Source: Dipylidium caninum (lineage: Eukaryota > Platyhelminthes > Cestoda > Cyclophyllidea > Dipylidiidae). Taken from it: a stretch of DNA of 64,000 nucleotides. The DNA lies in assembly GCA_017562135.1 (NCBI GenBank), contig QEYB01000610.1:229215-293214 (forward strand), read 5' to 3'. The translations under genes and the position numbers were made by a program. Every line of letters starts with the position of its first letter. Positions within the stretch are counted from its first letter, which is position 1. Below are positions 1-12,723 of the stretch, piece by piece. The notes under the pieces are model-generated. The model worked only from the letters and a program-made list of their open reading frames with translations. It searched no databases and was not told where the DNA came from.

Positions 1-396
1 AGTCGACCCTGAAACGATCCTCGTTGCTTTTGTCGTGTTCACAGCCTTTCCTCAACCATTCCTTAATTTTTGTATGTCGGCTGATTTTCTCGTTCTAAAC
101 CAATTTTTTGACCTTCCACCTAACCACTACCTATGCACTATTGAAATTTGCATACTAACCTGTGAGATTACATAACTTGGTTCATTCTCCTTCACGTTAG
201 TATGTCTTGTAGTGCTATTTTAACTTTTCTGACAAACATTCTGCTATGCTCCGTTGAGTGTAATTATTTTTACATTTTGTTTAAGTTTGTCCCATTCCTG
301 CCATTTCGATGCCCGAGCATAAATATGTCAACAGTTGTGTTCTATTCCAGTTCAGTTCTTCTCATCGGTAGCTTTTTTAACCTAGGTTCTCTGCAG

Positions 397-1676
397 TTGG
401 CCCCACCAACGCCACCACCACCTCCGACGATAACCGCAGCTCCTCCTGCTCCACCCCCACCAGCTCCACCACCCCTTTCTCCCTCTGCCCCTCCTCCCCC
501 ACCCCCCCCCCCCCCACCTCCTCCTCCCCCCCCACCTCCGCCGGTTCCCTCTGCCTCCTCGGGCCCCAGTGATCGCAAGTACTCAGCTCCGACCTCTACA
601 CCCACTCTTGGGACGATGATCAACGATAATGATGAACCCGACTCAGCTAATCAGAGCTGGCTTGCCACCCAATTGCGTCAGGCCAAACAAATGCGTCTAA
701 AAAAACAACAGGAAAAAATGGAGGCTGGTGTTAGTGGAGGTGGAGGCGGCATTTCTGCGGCTGCGAGTACTGGAACTCTTAGTCGAGCTCAAGGCGCTGA
801 CATGATGTCCGATCTACAGAGGGTGTTGGCAGCTCGAAGACGTGCTCGTGAAGGCGACGTACGTTTTCTACGTGATTTAACATAAACACATAATTATTTC
901 TGGGCCCACCTCACAACATTTCTAATGTTTGTTCTCATCATTTTTATGGGTGACCTATCACATTCCAAGTAATTAAATCTTTCTTTATGTTTTAATTACG
1001 TGTTTTCTGAGGTGGTACGGAACTTTGCTCTAAGTGGTGAAATCTGTCGCCCCCATTACAGCTTTTGCATGTTTTGGTTATCCAATTTCGCCGTCTAGGG
1101 CGACGACGCTGATGCGAGCACAGCAGAGGTTAACAATGGTGTTTCTGGTGCTTGCGGAACTGCAAACTCGACTACGGAGAGCGGGAATTTGTGGCGCCCC
1201 TCACAGTCCATCAATAATAACAGCAGCGGTACCGCTGCAACATCTTTTGCTGTTCCTGCCCCACCCGCTCCCGCATCGAACTATGCTACCATGTACGTTA
1301 AAGTGTAGGATGCTCTGTGAGTACCTCGACTTAATTTTCATTTAGGAATTTAAGTCCATGTGGTTTAGCAAAGATCCTATTTGCGGTTTTATTTCGCTTG
1401 TTTTAGCTAATGTGATCATGGTGAAACTGGCTTGTCCTTTCAGTCGTTTATACCGATTACACTACCAATTTTATCCACTAACAGTATTATTAATCGGGGG
1501 GTCCGGAAATCTTCTGAAATTTGGTTTTTATTCTAGCCGAAAAAATTCAGTGTCTTCTGTTAACAATGTTGACATCAATCAGCCCATCACCCGTGCCGAT
1601 CTGGAGGCTTTAAAACGCGAGATTCTTTCCGAATTTCGAAAAGAATTGAAATCATTTAAGAATGATATTCTAACCG
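397..1676 (+). CDS. Ena/VASP-family actin regulator, C-terminal half (partial, 5' outside window)
   Basis: Three exons are joined by consistent phases: 397-858, 1099-1292 and 1537-1676. The first encodes the proline-rich profilin/SH3-binding core (long Pro runs at codons 2-50) followed by a basic stretch containing LATQLRQAKQMRLKKQQ and DLQRVLAARRRAREGD, which resembles the WH2-like G/F-actin-binding part of EVH2. The second is Ser/Asn/Thr-rich. The third contains PITRADLEALKREILSEF and continues as the short coiled coil that tetramerises Ena/VASP proteins. The family promotes actin filament elongation at leading edges and focal adhesions. The N-terminal EVH1 domain should lie left of base 1; a final short exon after 1676 was not found. 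All three exons are open here, in contrast to the right copy. Family call firm; ENAH, VASP or EVL cannot be distinguished. Confidence 0.85.
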
Positions 1677-1699
1677 GTAAGCTACTCCTCTAGTGTCTA

Positions 1700-3890
1700 T
1701 CTAAGGAATTTTCATATATTTTAATCTAGATGTACATTTAACTCTTTGTTGCAACCACAATCTTTGATTAGCCATACTCTTACAACAGTTTTTATTAATC
1801 CCGAGTTGCCACTTAGTTCTTATTAGGTTAGTGGTACGGAATATTCTCTAGTTTAAATGACGGTTGTTACAGCCACAGGCTTAAGCAGTGTGTCCTTAAG
1901 TGTATTTACAACATTGGGAAAACAGGGGACCCCATGTTTACAAACTTGAGCAGCACCCATCACCTTTAATCAGAATGTTAGTCTTAGTTACTTAACTCAA
2001 ACGTTGTTTCAACTAATTTTGCAATATATTAACTCCCATAATTTATCTACACATGCTCGAGGTACTCTAGAGATCCACACTTCTCCTCTATTTCCCATTG
2101 GATAGTGATTCGATCCTGTTCTTAGATTGCCTCACATGGCTATTTCTCCACTCCAACCGCCTTCAATTGAAAACTGCCTTTGCCTCAAGTACTAGTGCTT
2201 AGGCCATATTTCTGGTTGCTTTTCGTATCTCTGTTTGGAAGCCTTTGGACTAACTTATCTCTCAACATGGCTTTAGGTGGATAAATTATTTGCTGGTGTT
2301 GTGTTCGTAAGTTTACTATTCTCACAAATTCTTAGGTTCTCCGACGTCCAAGGTGATTTGGGGTTAGAATTTGAGACATTGAAATGGTTTTCGTCTCTTA
2401 TAATGCCATTCAGCCAGCCATGTTGAAGCGATATTACGCATTTCATGTAGCCCTTTTTAGCTGGCATGTTTGGCCCTGTCCATCTTCAAGACTGGCACAG
2501 CATGAAGCCTGGCACTACGTGCTTAATGTCTACCCGATGACTCATCGCAGTCTGGCTTACTTCGCGTGTCCCATTAACGGTCTGCCTCTGCTGTTGGCTC
2601 ACGTATTCCCCAATATTTGATACAAGAACGCAGTTCGTCCCTTCCCACTGCAATTGTTTTCCCAACCTCTAGGGTTTTGGTGCACAAGTCTTGTTGAAAA
2701 GTGGTTAGTTGACTAATTCACCGAGGTTGGTGCCTATGCCACTATTATTAAAGTTGGGTGTGCGACTGTTAACGAAGCTCCTCTTGAGGAAATATGTGAC
2801 CCAATCGGATTTGCCCTAATCTTCATGTCTGCGTTTATTTTCTGATCTTCTTAATTCGATTGGTACATTTGTGATCAGTTCCACCTGTTTTCGCGCCATT
2901 CATTATCGTCGATCCTGTTTTCGTTGTCGGCAAAGAAAAGTATTGGGGCAACCACCCCTCAATGTTTCATATAATTTAACCTAAAGAATGGCATACTTAG
3001 ACGTGTTTCTAGCATCTGCGATGCGGCTTACGGGGCTCTAGCTACGTTGTTAAATGTTTGGGCAAACATAGACCACCACGCTTTAAGAGATGGCAGCACG
3101 CATTCGTTGCTCGGTCTTATCCATTAGTTTGCCCACGAAGCCTAGAGTTTGCGATGTCTAATTGCAACCCCTCAAAAAAACTAACCCAATCAAAAGCAAA
3201 AATGCATGACTGCCCAAATCTGGTATTCGCCTAATTTTCTGTTCCGATTTCTCGATAGCCTTACGCCTACCAACCAATTGATGCGCACGTCTGCACCCGT
3301 TTCCACGGAGTGGAAACAAGACTGGTAAGAGGACGTCCGCCCCCAATTCGTCTTTCGCTGCACCCTCGAAGACGATGCATTTCCTCGTCCTACTTCCCCA
3401 CCTTCGTGTCGCGCATCCATCGACAACTGTTTCGTTCCTGTGTCGCGATTTGAAAAGGCTCACCGACACTTCAACGTCGTGTTTACTCTGTGCATTTGCT
3501 CCTACGACTCTGACTTGTCAGCGCCTCTCCGCGATAGTCCGTCATTCATCCACATTGTAATTAGCAAATTCCCAGGTTGTTCAGTTAACGCATTAACTCA
3601 AAGTAAAACCACTCGCATCATTCTTGCCTCACGACGATTCCCCTCTCGCTAATGTCAATCCAAGAGAGCCTCGGAGTTTAAAATGGTTATTTACTTCTGA
3701 CTTAAGAATCCCTCTCGATTCTACTCAATACAGGACTTGTCCCTTGTTTTACTAGCTTCCTCACGGAGTATCCGAGGTGGGATTTCATTCACAGCACTTT
3801 AGACGTAAAAACAACTACCAAACGGATGCACATAAATAATGCCGTGATTGTGATACAAATATTTGGGGGAGATCAGTGACCTGGGTGAGG
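1700..3890. other. Stretch without recognisable genes (outer arm)
   Basis: No exon of a known family was recognised between the Ena/VASP tetramerisation exon and SmD2. The sequence is shared with 58300-60500 at moderate divergence. Short open frames at 3158-3560 occur on both strands in both copies but show no protein-like conservation. The last Ena/VASP exon and its 3' UTR may lie here. Confidence 0.5.
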
Positions 3891-3897
3891 CCGCGCA

Positions 3898-4407
3898 TTA
3901 CCCACGGGCCGAAGCTGCCGCAGTGGCCAGAGGGTTCCGCAGGACAAGAATGACTGAGTCGCCTCGAAGGAACATCTTACTAATGAAGCGGTCTTTGTTG
4001 ACCGGCTTGGACTTTTTCTTCCCCTTGCCTGGACGAGGTACCTCGGTCCACATTTCTTTAACGTTCTCGAGGACCATATTACAATGCCTATCGAAAGCCT
4101 TGACTCTGGCAAGCAGCTTTTTGTTATTCCGGCAATTGATGAGGACCTAAATAAAAATGTAATATAGAGGCCAAGTATGTAGTCAGTGAAGCATGAGAAC
4201 TACGACTTATGTAGTGCCTTGAAAAATGCGAAAGGAGTGGAAGTATGTGGCGTCAGGTCGATGCTGGGGAATGAGGTGGGTGCGCACCTGTGTATTGTTT
4301 TTAACGGCATTCAATAACACAGAGAGAGGGCCCGTCTCGAACTCCTGTTTTTCTAACTCAATTAACTCCTCTTCTGTCATGAGATTACGAGTCTTCGTTG
4401 CCGCCAT
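3898..4407 (-). CDS. SNRPD2: Small nuclear ribonucleoprotein Sm D2
   Basis: Two exons in phase 0: 4407-4288 (40 codons) and 4146-3898 (82 codons plus TAA), giving 122 residues; human SmD2 has 118. Exon 1 ends [15 protein letters not shown] and exon 2 begins [19 protein letters not shown], the Sm1 motif. [19 protein letters not shown] and [14 protein letters not shown] give the loop and Sm2 motif. SmD2 belongs to the heptameric Sm ring on U1, U2, U4 and U5 snRNAs and is essential for pre-mRNA splicing. The N-terminus ([19 protein letters not shown]) is diverged, as expected for the family. A start at 4407 gives a clean frame. The duplicate at 57780-58289 has the same residues but one extra base. 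Confidence 0.96.
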
Positions 4408-4439
4408 TTCTAAAATAAGCTGAGAAGACACCTAACAGT

Positions 4440-5540
4440 CAAGGGGGGCGCGACGGACAAGCGAGGTTGATGAAACAAACCGAATAAAAAAGGATGTGAC
4501 TTAAAGTAGTCTCTTACTAAGAAACGTAATGAAGGGCTGAAAAAGAAAATATAAGTGAAAATTTTTCGTCAAAACATTTAATGAATATTAAGTTATTTAA
4601 ATGCAATGAAGCCGGAAAAAAAATTTAATGACGGCAACAAACGATTAGTGGATTCAGAGGAAAATGGGGGGGTTAACGGAAATTAAGTAACATGAAAACT
4701 TGGAACAACAAAAAGAAAAAAAATAAATAGGGGAACACTTTGACACATATCAACTGCTAATGATTTTACAAACGATAGCACGGCAGAAGCGAAAACTTCG
4801 TAGAATGATGTTGGAGTAAAGTGATGTGCGCCTGTGTTGGCGAGGTAGAAAGACTAACAACCCCGTAAGTACTGAATTTCCGAACCATACAAACTCATAC
4901 AATTATAGGTATAAGTTGAAAACGCAAAGTGCTCAAGACACAAAGTATAATAGCTACGAGATTAAAAAATCGCATGCAAGGAGAATGAGCCCATTTAAGA
5001 TTTGAGTAGAATATCTGGTTAAAACTAACTAAAGTAATAGTCGGGAGTGATAATTTATTCATAATATATGGTTTTGTATTGGAATATACTTGCGCAAAAT
5101 AGTTTGATTTTGAACGAATTTTACTTCACATGCGGGAAAAAAAATACTCGCTTGTACTAAATAGGTACCCACAATCATCATGCTTACCTATTTTTCTTAG
5201 TCCTGCTGACTCTGAACAGATTCGGGTTTTTCATCGAGCCCCTATATACTTTTTATAGGCGCGTGGAAGTGATCAAATTGCCTCTCAGTCACCAAGCTTA
5301 TCTGTTCCGTCGGTTGCAATGGCGTCTGATAAAATACGGGCGCGATTTAATCACAAGGACAAATAACGCAGACTTTGGGCACAAGCGTCTCGAGCAAACG
5401 TGATGTAACATTGCAGCCAGAATAAATGGGAAACCACTTTTAAATCCCGAGCCAGATAAGAAGTATTCTTTAAGCCTATGGGGGCACGAGATTCTTCCAC
5501 AGGAAACTGTTCACTGGAAAACAAATTAGACTATTCGACT
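4440..5540. other. AT-rich spacer upstream of SmD2
   Basis: No open exon or RNA gene was recognised. The stretch aligns with 56600-57770 in reverse complement, with many substitutions and small indels. It should contain the SmD2 promoter on the minus strand just above 4407, but no clear core element stands out. Confidence 0.5.
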
Positions 5541-6720
5541 GGCCCTCGTGCCATTTGTACACGCATCTCGTGGATCATGCAACATCAGACACAGTCTGTA
5601 AATGCCGCATGAGATGGAACAGAATCTCTTTCTTATAACGCCGCCTATGACGTATTCAACTCATGTTATCGCGCAGAATGCCTCACATCCGCATGTGCCA
5701 CATCGTCCAGATGGGCTGCATTCACACTAATATTGGTGGAGCGGTTGATGCGAGTTGTTGAATTGTAAGTTTCCACGCCTCTTCACCTTCTTACCGGTCA
5801 CCATCCTCATTCGCGGTGTGTGAGTGATGTCAGATGAACATCCGCCAGCTTGTACCGAAAAAGAACTATTCAGCTTGCTTTCCGACGGGACGGGTGTCGA
5901 AGTGCATGTGGCTTTGCTTATCGTCAAACGGGTGCTTCGGTCTCACCACGGCCCCAGTCTTGACCGACTTGTAGACGAATCGAGGTCGTCCTGCTACTGA
6001 GAGAGGCGAGCAAAGAGGTGCACCGTTTCTTTCGCCCACTTCGTTCGTTCCCGCCTATTGGAACGGGTTGATGTTGCTCTCTCCTCCCTGGCATTCCTCG
6101 CCAAGTTGAGTTACCTAGATTCCTCCACCCACCACCCACTAATCACCAACCATACCCACCACGCCTCCATCAGGCTCTCCCACTCGTCCCATGTCAGTTG
6201 TTCAACATAGGCTGACGCAATGCACGTCCACCGACAACTCAGTCGTCGTGAATACACATACTGTGCTGAACTATCATGTGGATCTTGTGGTAATTTGCCC
6301 AAGACGTCTGGCAGATCAAAGCGTATCCCCGTCCCTTTACATGCTTCTTTCAAGCACTCCCCTCTCGAAAGGCAAAGGGAACACTTCTTCCCAGACAATG
6401 TACTTAAAAGTTGCCTACGATTTGCTCTTAACCCAATGTTACATCCTGCGTTCACGAGCTGCTACTGAGCCTAACTACGCGCTGACTATTCCCCCAATGG
6501 CACAGCGCTCATAGCATACGAAAAAGAGTCAGGCTTGGAGGCTGAAAGTGCTCCGCCTTAACTTTCGCGAATGAGATTTCAACGTCAGTGCGGCCTTTCG
6601 AGTGCTTCGCCGATTTACCCATTGTCAATGCGTCGCGCGGCTCTACAAAGCTGCGCGTTGTCGGATTAACATGCAGATAAAAATAGCGACAGAACAATCC
6701 GTTTTGATATTTGCTAACAT
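5540..6720. repeat. Repeat unit R, copy 1 (5' part)
   Basis: This stretch is repeated directly at 25330-26530 and, in part, inverted at 55950-56600. On the minus strand it reads protein-like, for example GKLPQDPHDSSAQYVYSRRL and SRRLSCRWTCIASAYVEQLT (6455-6111), then SVQAG, SSDIT and KKVKRRGNLQ (5927-5727). The two parts are in different frames. The protein family was not recognised. Three diverged copies keep similar amino-acid runs, which suggests descent from a real gene next to the LITAF-like exon, now decayed. Confidence 0.6.
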
Positions 6721-8109
6721 CACATCTTCACGGCTAGCTTGTGTGATGCGTTCCAGGACGGCAAACCAACCAGCACTCTGCTCACCGCTCATCTGTGCTA
6801 AATCCTGTTGAGGAAGAGGCCTCTCTTGATTTAGAGGCGATGCTCAAATTGGACTGAGCACACCTACCTCAAGGGCATTCTTTCCACCAGTCTGCCTTCT
6901 CTTCTCGTGCTCCACCCACAGAGACGCCTACCACCCGGTAACATTAGTAAGGAAAATGCTCTAGTGAAAGTGGATCAGTCAAGGAAGAGGAGAATAGAGG
7001 TCTCCTTCACTTATGTTGTCCGATAGCCGACGAGGTGCAGTGGGCGCATTCACCTTAAATCGAAAGAGAGCAGCCTGCCCTCTCTAACTGCACGTGTCCG
7101 CCGTGTTTCATGCGTCTGTGAATAGACTCGAATGCAGCGGTTTACCCACCGACGTTTCGAACAACCCGAAATATGTTGAACGATTTGAGGTACTGAGACT
7201 TACAGGGTCTCAAGTGTACTCGTCCATTAGGGACAGGTCAGCGTGTGTCAGAGCCTCCACAACATGAGTACTCAGATTTGAAAGAGCAGAATGCCCGTTG
7301 GCAGTAAAATGACGGTTGGCGGACGGTGCCACGTGAAAATCTACGTCACCGGCCAATGGCAACTCAAAAATTGACTAAACTCAGATATCTGCTCGTTTTC
7401 AGCCATGTCATTCCAATTCAAGGCAAATTATCTGTATAGCAGTGTGCCCTGCTCTACCTCCTTGAGGGAATTCTACGACGCTCCACCTAGGCGGCGCAGC
7501 GGTTGTAAAGGAAGACACCCTGACTCTACATAGTCACTACTTCTAACAACACAACTGATTGCACTCAATTGCGGGATCGTGCGCCTACATGATCGGATTC
7601 CCCCGCGTTTACTCGACGACAACTAAGTCGGTGTGTAGCTAAGTTGGCTCAGACCTCGAAATAGGCGCAAGTGTGATAACACATATACCATAACCTTGTA
7701 TCGCCCCTCAAAGTCAATCATTCAATATCAAAAGAATTGTTTCAGAGAGTCTCACCATCAATTTATCAGCGTTTGTATACACCTAGCATTATGTGACAAT
7801 GTGGACATCTGTGTTGCACGTCTTTGTACGAGTCTCTGCGCAAGGGGGTCCGACAGCATCCCACTATACCTCTAAAAGCAACAAAGAATTCTCACATCAC
7901 AGCGTAGAAGGTACACTTTGGGGGCGTTTACAAATTAAACAACCCCGCCGGTGTGGGCAATTAGTGGGTGGCGTATTTAGGTTCCAACAGTCTGACCTAC
8001 CATAACTGCTGACAAGGTAATGTAGTACTAAGTACCAGACTATCGAAGCCTTGGGTCAAAGTCAAAGACAAAGTACAAAAATAAAAATGGAAAAAGGGAA
8101 GGGATGGAA

Positions 8110-8249
8110 TTTGTAGACCCCATTAGGCCTGTGGCGATACACGCCACATAGGGAAGTTGCCCATGTGTTCTTTCAATATGTGTCTTAACACGTCTGCGGC
8201 AGTTAAAACACAGAATTTTAACCGGAGCATCTCCAAAAAATATTGTCAA
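8110..8249 (-). CDS. LITAF-like zinc-ribbon exon, copy 1 (partial)
   Basis: The minus-strand exon reads GDAPVKILCFNCRRRVKTHI followed by ERTHGQLPYVACIATGLMG. This fits the first half of a LITAF (SIMPLE/PIG7) domain: a CxxC knuckle, the conserved V-x-T, a charged spacer, then a hydrophobic segment that dips into endosomal membranes. The second HxCPxC knuckle was not found downstream (below 8110), so the gene is incomplete or its last exon has diverged. Copies at 26745-26835 and 54440-54560 are more damaged. LITAF proteins act in endosomal trafficking in animals, and helminths carry expanded families. Functional status is unknown. Confidence 0.55.
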
Positions 8250-8259
8250 AGCTATTAAA

Positions 8260-9500
8260 TTAGTTGGTTCCGGGCTCTCCTTTGCTCGCTTAGTTCATGC
8301 CAAAAGGGCAACCTTGTGAGCACGAGCCCCATAAAGGGTAAACTACGACGCCATCATTGGACGCCTAATTATGCTGCCTTATTCTTGTTCACTTGACAAC
8401 ATCATTTTAATTTTATTACTGCCTAAATGATTTTCAAGCTTCTGAATCCAAAGCATACACTTAGTTGATTCTTCAAGCGTAGTGTGTCACAACTGCTGAC
8501 TTTATGGGGCCGGCGTGAACCGGTGGTACTTCCAAACTGCCCCCCGGTAAGAAAAGCAGACAGTGGAGCACTGGACACTGCTAGGTCTAACGTCTCCCTG
8601 CCACCGTAGGTCACGCCGACTGTCCGCCCTGACTCGGCATCGGAGTTGAGGGAAGCGAGTCGTGCTTCAACTGCAGCCGCCTTCCTCTGAACCCGTCGGG
8701 CCTGCCGCTGACAACTTCGTGAGCGCCGTTCATCAAGTCCCCAACCTTCCACATTATTCCCCATCTCAGCTAGTAGAAATCCCTATTGAGGCGCTCAGGA
8801 AAGGCGAATACTCGCACCCAATCCATTGCCTCTATAAGATCCTACTATGGATAATGTTTGAGTAAAGTTGAATAGCAAAACTCGTCGAGCGTAGCACTAG
8901 TCTTTAACATTCAGCAGGTTACAGTACAAACATCGCCTCTTGATCTGTCTCGACCCGAAGAAAACGAACCACTGCTTTTGCCATATGAAACTTTTCTCCA
9001 TCACTACGTGGTGCAAAGTTTGCTTTTAACTTTTCTTACACTTCTTATCACCGGTAATTCCTGCTCGTGCTACCATCTTCTGTGAACCCGTTTAAAAAAT
9101 TTAACAACAACCTTCAACACCTGATTCCGCATTTGGCAAGGCGATTTTAATTCGCGGAGAGAGTAAAACTTGGCTAATTTCTTCAACCGCATCATATAAA
9201 CCACGATGGTAGCTTTTGGGCAAAACCATAAGTACAAGACGAATCGCCAAGTGGATTGTACTATCCACTCCATCCAAAAAATTCTTCGATTTCCCTCCTT
9301 TCGAAACTCATTCAAATAGCAAATCCAAGTAGAACGACTATGTGGCCTTCTTACAGCTACCACTCACCATTTCCTACGATGATCTTGGAAGAGGTCAAGA
9401 CTTTTAATTATTCTTTAGGTAATACCTAGAAAGAAGGGCCAACTTAACGAAGGTTTGTATGTACAGGGACAAAATGCAGATTTGCGAGAGGGGGATGCGC
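8260..9500. other. Stretch without confident genes
   Basis: A GC-rich patch at 8500-8760 is open on both strands; the minus frame is 113 codons, Arg/Ala-rich (QRQARRVQRKAAAVEARLAS). No family was recognised and no splice context supports it. A 97-codon minus frame at 9363-9070 is Trp/Arg-rich and looks non-coding. Confidence 0.4.
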
Positions 9501-9508
9501 AGTATCGC

Positions 9509-9719
9509 TCAACGCGGTGTATCAGACATGAAAGAAACGAACTCGTGGAAGTCCATTTCTCCATCCTTATTTTTATCGTGGGTCCGAATCCAATCGTGAA
9601 GTTCAGCCACCTTAACTGGGAACCCCATGTCCCTCAAGAGGCTGTACAACTCCACACAAGAAATTCTCCCAGACTTGTCTTTGTCCACATCGTCAAAAAC
9701 TCTTCGCCAAAAGGCTATC
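9509..9719 (-). CDS. Two-EF-hand calcium-binding protein, terminal exon (partial)
   Basis: The exon starts after a TTCAG acceptor and runs 70 codons to TGA. It contains two EF-hands: FDDVDKDKSGRISCVELYSL, with loop DKDKSGRISCVE, and THDKNKDGEMDFHEFVSF, with loop DKNKDGEMDFHE. Loop positions 1, 3, 5 and 12 are D-D-S-E and D-N-D-E, so both sites look competent to bind calcium. The spacing resembles one calmodulin or troponin C lobe. The exon needs two bases from an upstream exon that was not found. A separate EF-hand gene lies just upstream in the same orientation, so this may be a small tandem cluster. Calcium sensor or buffer; partner unknown. Confidence 0.8.
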
Positions 9720-9918
9720 CTGAAGGTGAAAGAACAACAGGATTAGGACGCCCGTGGCCAGGGACACGCCCTCCGTCTGCTCGGCACGAATTTTATCGCT
9801 TGCGCGAGTTCGGCTCCGTGGACCAACTCTCGCTTCGGAGGGAGAAGAAGTCGTGTGTGAGGCGTTAAGTTAACTGCTTGGCCATTGGCAAGGCGATGTA
9901 AGGTAAATGATTTGCAAC

Positions 9919-11032
9919 CTACTTGAATCCCTCATCCGGCAAGCCACAGACGACACGAAGATACTCGTCCTCGGTGATGTTTCCGTCACCGTCCGCGTCA
10001 AATTTTTTCATAAATTCCTGAAAGCACACAATTCCACACTCGCAGTCGAATTAAGTGCAATGAAGAATAAAAAGACAGGGAAACCACTCTGAGCACATTA
10101 AAGGCTCCAATTAGGAATGGCGTTTACCAAATTTGTTACAAGTTGGTTTTACAAACTCCATGGGGAATCACTCCCTCGTTTTTTCTATTTCTTTGCCAAA
10201 GTCGGCAGTTACGAGCTACATTATTGTCACCGAACCGGCTTGTTGAAGCAGTGGAGTTTCAAACGATCCCCTTACCTGGCGCCTAATCAATTTTCAATCC
10301 CAAATTTCCAACCGAAGAAATCGGATTACTGCGAATGTATATTATGAATGTGTTTTGGCACGATGTTCGGTGTTTCATTTAGTGGATGTAAGTTGTAAGA
10401 ATTGGCGGGCTACTGCTTTCGGCCAAGGTTTATCCTCGACCTGATGACCTCCGCAGAACTTCCCCCTCGATCTCGTTGGAGTTCCAAGTAGTTGGATTGT
10501 TACTATTTTGACGTGTGGGGCGCCGATTTACTCAAAAGAATGCACCGATCCCCTCCATAATATTATACCTCTGTCGCCAATTAATCAGCCTTGACGGCTG
10601 AATTTAGTCCGGCGCGGCTCCACCTCCATTACCAGGCTGTCTGCTTCTTATTGACCGAGGGATATTAACTCGAAGCCCGCTCGGCCGCCCTCCCGCCCGG
10701 CCCGAGTAAAGGGCTCCACTGTCGCATAGACATGCACGGGAAGTTGTCCGTAGAGCAGCTGGGGTCGCCTCAAAGGGTGGCGAATATTCCATCCGAGATG
10801 CATATTGCCAGCTCTCACGGCGGCTTCGAGTGCTTATGCCCATAGAACCACGGTCAACAAATTTATGGACAAATAATCCTTTCAACATAGATAATTCTCT
10901 CACCTTGATGAATTTCTTATCAAATCCAGCCTCACTAAGACATTGTTTTACTTCAAACTTGGAAAGAACTCCGCTCTTATCAGTATCCATTTCCCTAAAT
11001 TTCCTCAAAAAGCGCTCTCGGTACTCGCCCAT
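9919..11032 (-). CDS. Small (about 8 kDa) two-EF-hand calcium-binding protein
   Basis: Two exons in phase 0: 11032-10904 (43 codons from ATG) and 10017-9919 (32 codons plus TAG), 75 residues in all. EF-hand 1 is KFREMDTDKSGVLSKFEVKQ and EF-hand 2 is FMKKFDADGDGNITEDEYLR. Both loops keep Asp at 1, Asp at 3 and Glu at 12. The size and two-hand layout match the small soluble calcium-binding proteins common in trematodes and tapeworms, many of them linked to larval stages. Both splice sites are canonical (AAG/GTGAGA and TTTCAG/GAA). No signal peptide or membrane segment. The gene lies in the 12.6 kb single-copy segment. Confidence 0.9.
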
Positions 11033-11049
11033 TTCGTCGAATGGAGTTT

Positions 11050-12720
11050 ACACCGTGCTTCCGTGCGTGCCATGCAACAAATGAACTATCCACTGGCGAT
11101 TTCTCCCCCCGAACGCGCATTGGCCGACGTTTGAAGGCTGTTGGTTTTCCCAAACGCCAATCAGCTGGAAGCACATCACCACGAAATGAATTTCAACACA
11201 AGGGTGTCCTGATTCTGAGCGGCCAGTTTCTGCCCAAACAAAGATGGACATTCAACTCGGTATTTGCATAGTCAGGGAGGCGCCTTCATTGCATTCAAAG
11301 AGCTTTATATAATCTATAATGCCGAACGCCCTGTCGAATTGCTCCATCTCAGTGTAACGGTCGCTTCACTATTCACTGCCCAACTAAATTCAAAGTGAAG
11401 CGTTTACGAAATAAAAAAAGATTTTCTCAGAACCCGCCTGCCTATAACAATTTAGATCGACTCAAAATCCCGTCCACGTTGTATGTAAGAGTAAAAGGCC
11501 CCTTCGGAGAGGATCCTTCTGACTAGAGTATAAACTGCTCTGAATTAATCAGCAGCAAGCTTATCAACTTGAAGTCACAACTATTCCTAGCTCGAATTTG
11601 CCCTCTCTTCGCGTGACGCCTTCTCCCCAAAGTTATCCGAGCGTCTCCTGAGCGCATCAATGTTTTGATGAAAACGGGATTTACTTGCACTGAAAACCAA
11701 AGATTTCCCCATCGGTGCATTGTCTGGCATGTAGTTGAAGATGATACGAATGAGAGTACCTTTGTTCTCCGAAATTCCTATCAGATTTATAGTTCTCCAC
11801 CAACTTTCGCAATTTAGAGAGCTTAGCCCAATCGCGCACAATACCAGCACGAAATGTGAGATTGCATCATCATATGTAAATGCAGAATTTTCTGATTCCT
11901 TATCCCGGTTCTCAAGACTTCTCTGTTGACCAAGCCATCTGCTGAGGGTTACGTCATCTCTTCCTTCGCAATGGGTGATAAAACAAGCCGATTGGGATAA
12001 AAGGAATGTAGAAGCCTAGTGATCTGGTTCAACCGTAGCAGCAGACACTTCACCCCTTCACCCTCGGTTGGTCAAAGTTCGTATCAAATGCACTTCTTAG
12101 GCCGTCTAAAGGCTGAAGAAACTCATACCTACCACCTACTTCTGTCTGTTTCACGATAACCTTAAATTAGACCCGCTTGTGTGTAACAGAGCGTATGAAG
12201 ACGCGCATGTGATGCTATTGCCACGGCAACGCACCAAAAGCACGTAGCAAGTGTGCCAAGTCGGATCCGTGACCGCTCGTCTGAGGTATGCGAGCGCGAT
12301 TCGCTTCAATGCGTGTATATTGCATATGGCCAGTGATTCCGCAGAACAACGGTTCAAGAGAATCCTGCCCACTACGTACTCTCCCTCTCGGAAAAACTTT
12401 AAAACGACTTCCCCGACAATAATCTATCCGCAAGTTTTCGAGTTGATTTCCCATCCGCTAAGGTGCTCCACCACTGGCAGTGCGATAATTCCATGATCGA
12501 CAGTTGTCCGTGTACGTTGTCTGTCGAGATATGCCTTTATCAACCTGAATATAAAATGCATCAATACTTGGAGCAACCATGTTTGAAAAATTCAGAGTCG
12601 TAAACCCATTCCAAATGGTAAACGCAGAGCCTACTACGTACAGCTCGCGAGTTCACAGTACTCAACAAGTCGTTGTAACCATGCATGACGACCAGTCCTC
12701 ATTCCAACCACGCGTTTGAA
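11050..12720. other. Stretch without confident genes
   Basis: A minus frame at 11740-11588 (IRIIFNYMPDNAPMGKSLVF, then basic residues to a stop) has an exon-like composition and a possible CCAG acceptor, but no family was recognised. Frames at 12151-12454 overlap on both strands and look spurious. Confidence 0.35.
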
Positions 12721-12723
12721 GTT

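Larger units (their letters stand above)
1..8250. repeat. Left outer arm of inverted duplication
   Basis: This block matches, as reverse complement, about 54410-62218. The first 60 bases differ from the partner at only 3 positions. Intergenic parts differ far more, and the match degrades to short islands beyond about 6700. It contains Ena/VASP exons, SmD2 and a LITAF-like exon, in the same relative order as the partner. Roughly 5900-6650 has no counterpart in the right arm but does have one at 25680-26530. The match starts at base 1, so it may continue outside the window. Seen directly by alignment by eye. Confidence 0.9.

Noticed and set aside
342..623. Poly-glycine frame on the minus strand
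   Set aside because: It is the antisense shadow of the Ena/VASP proline-rich exon.
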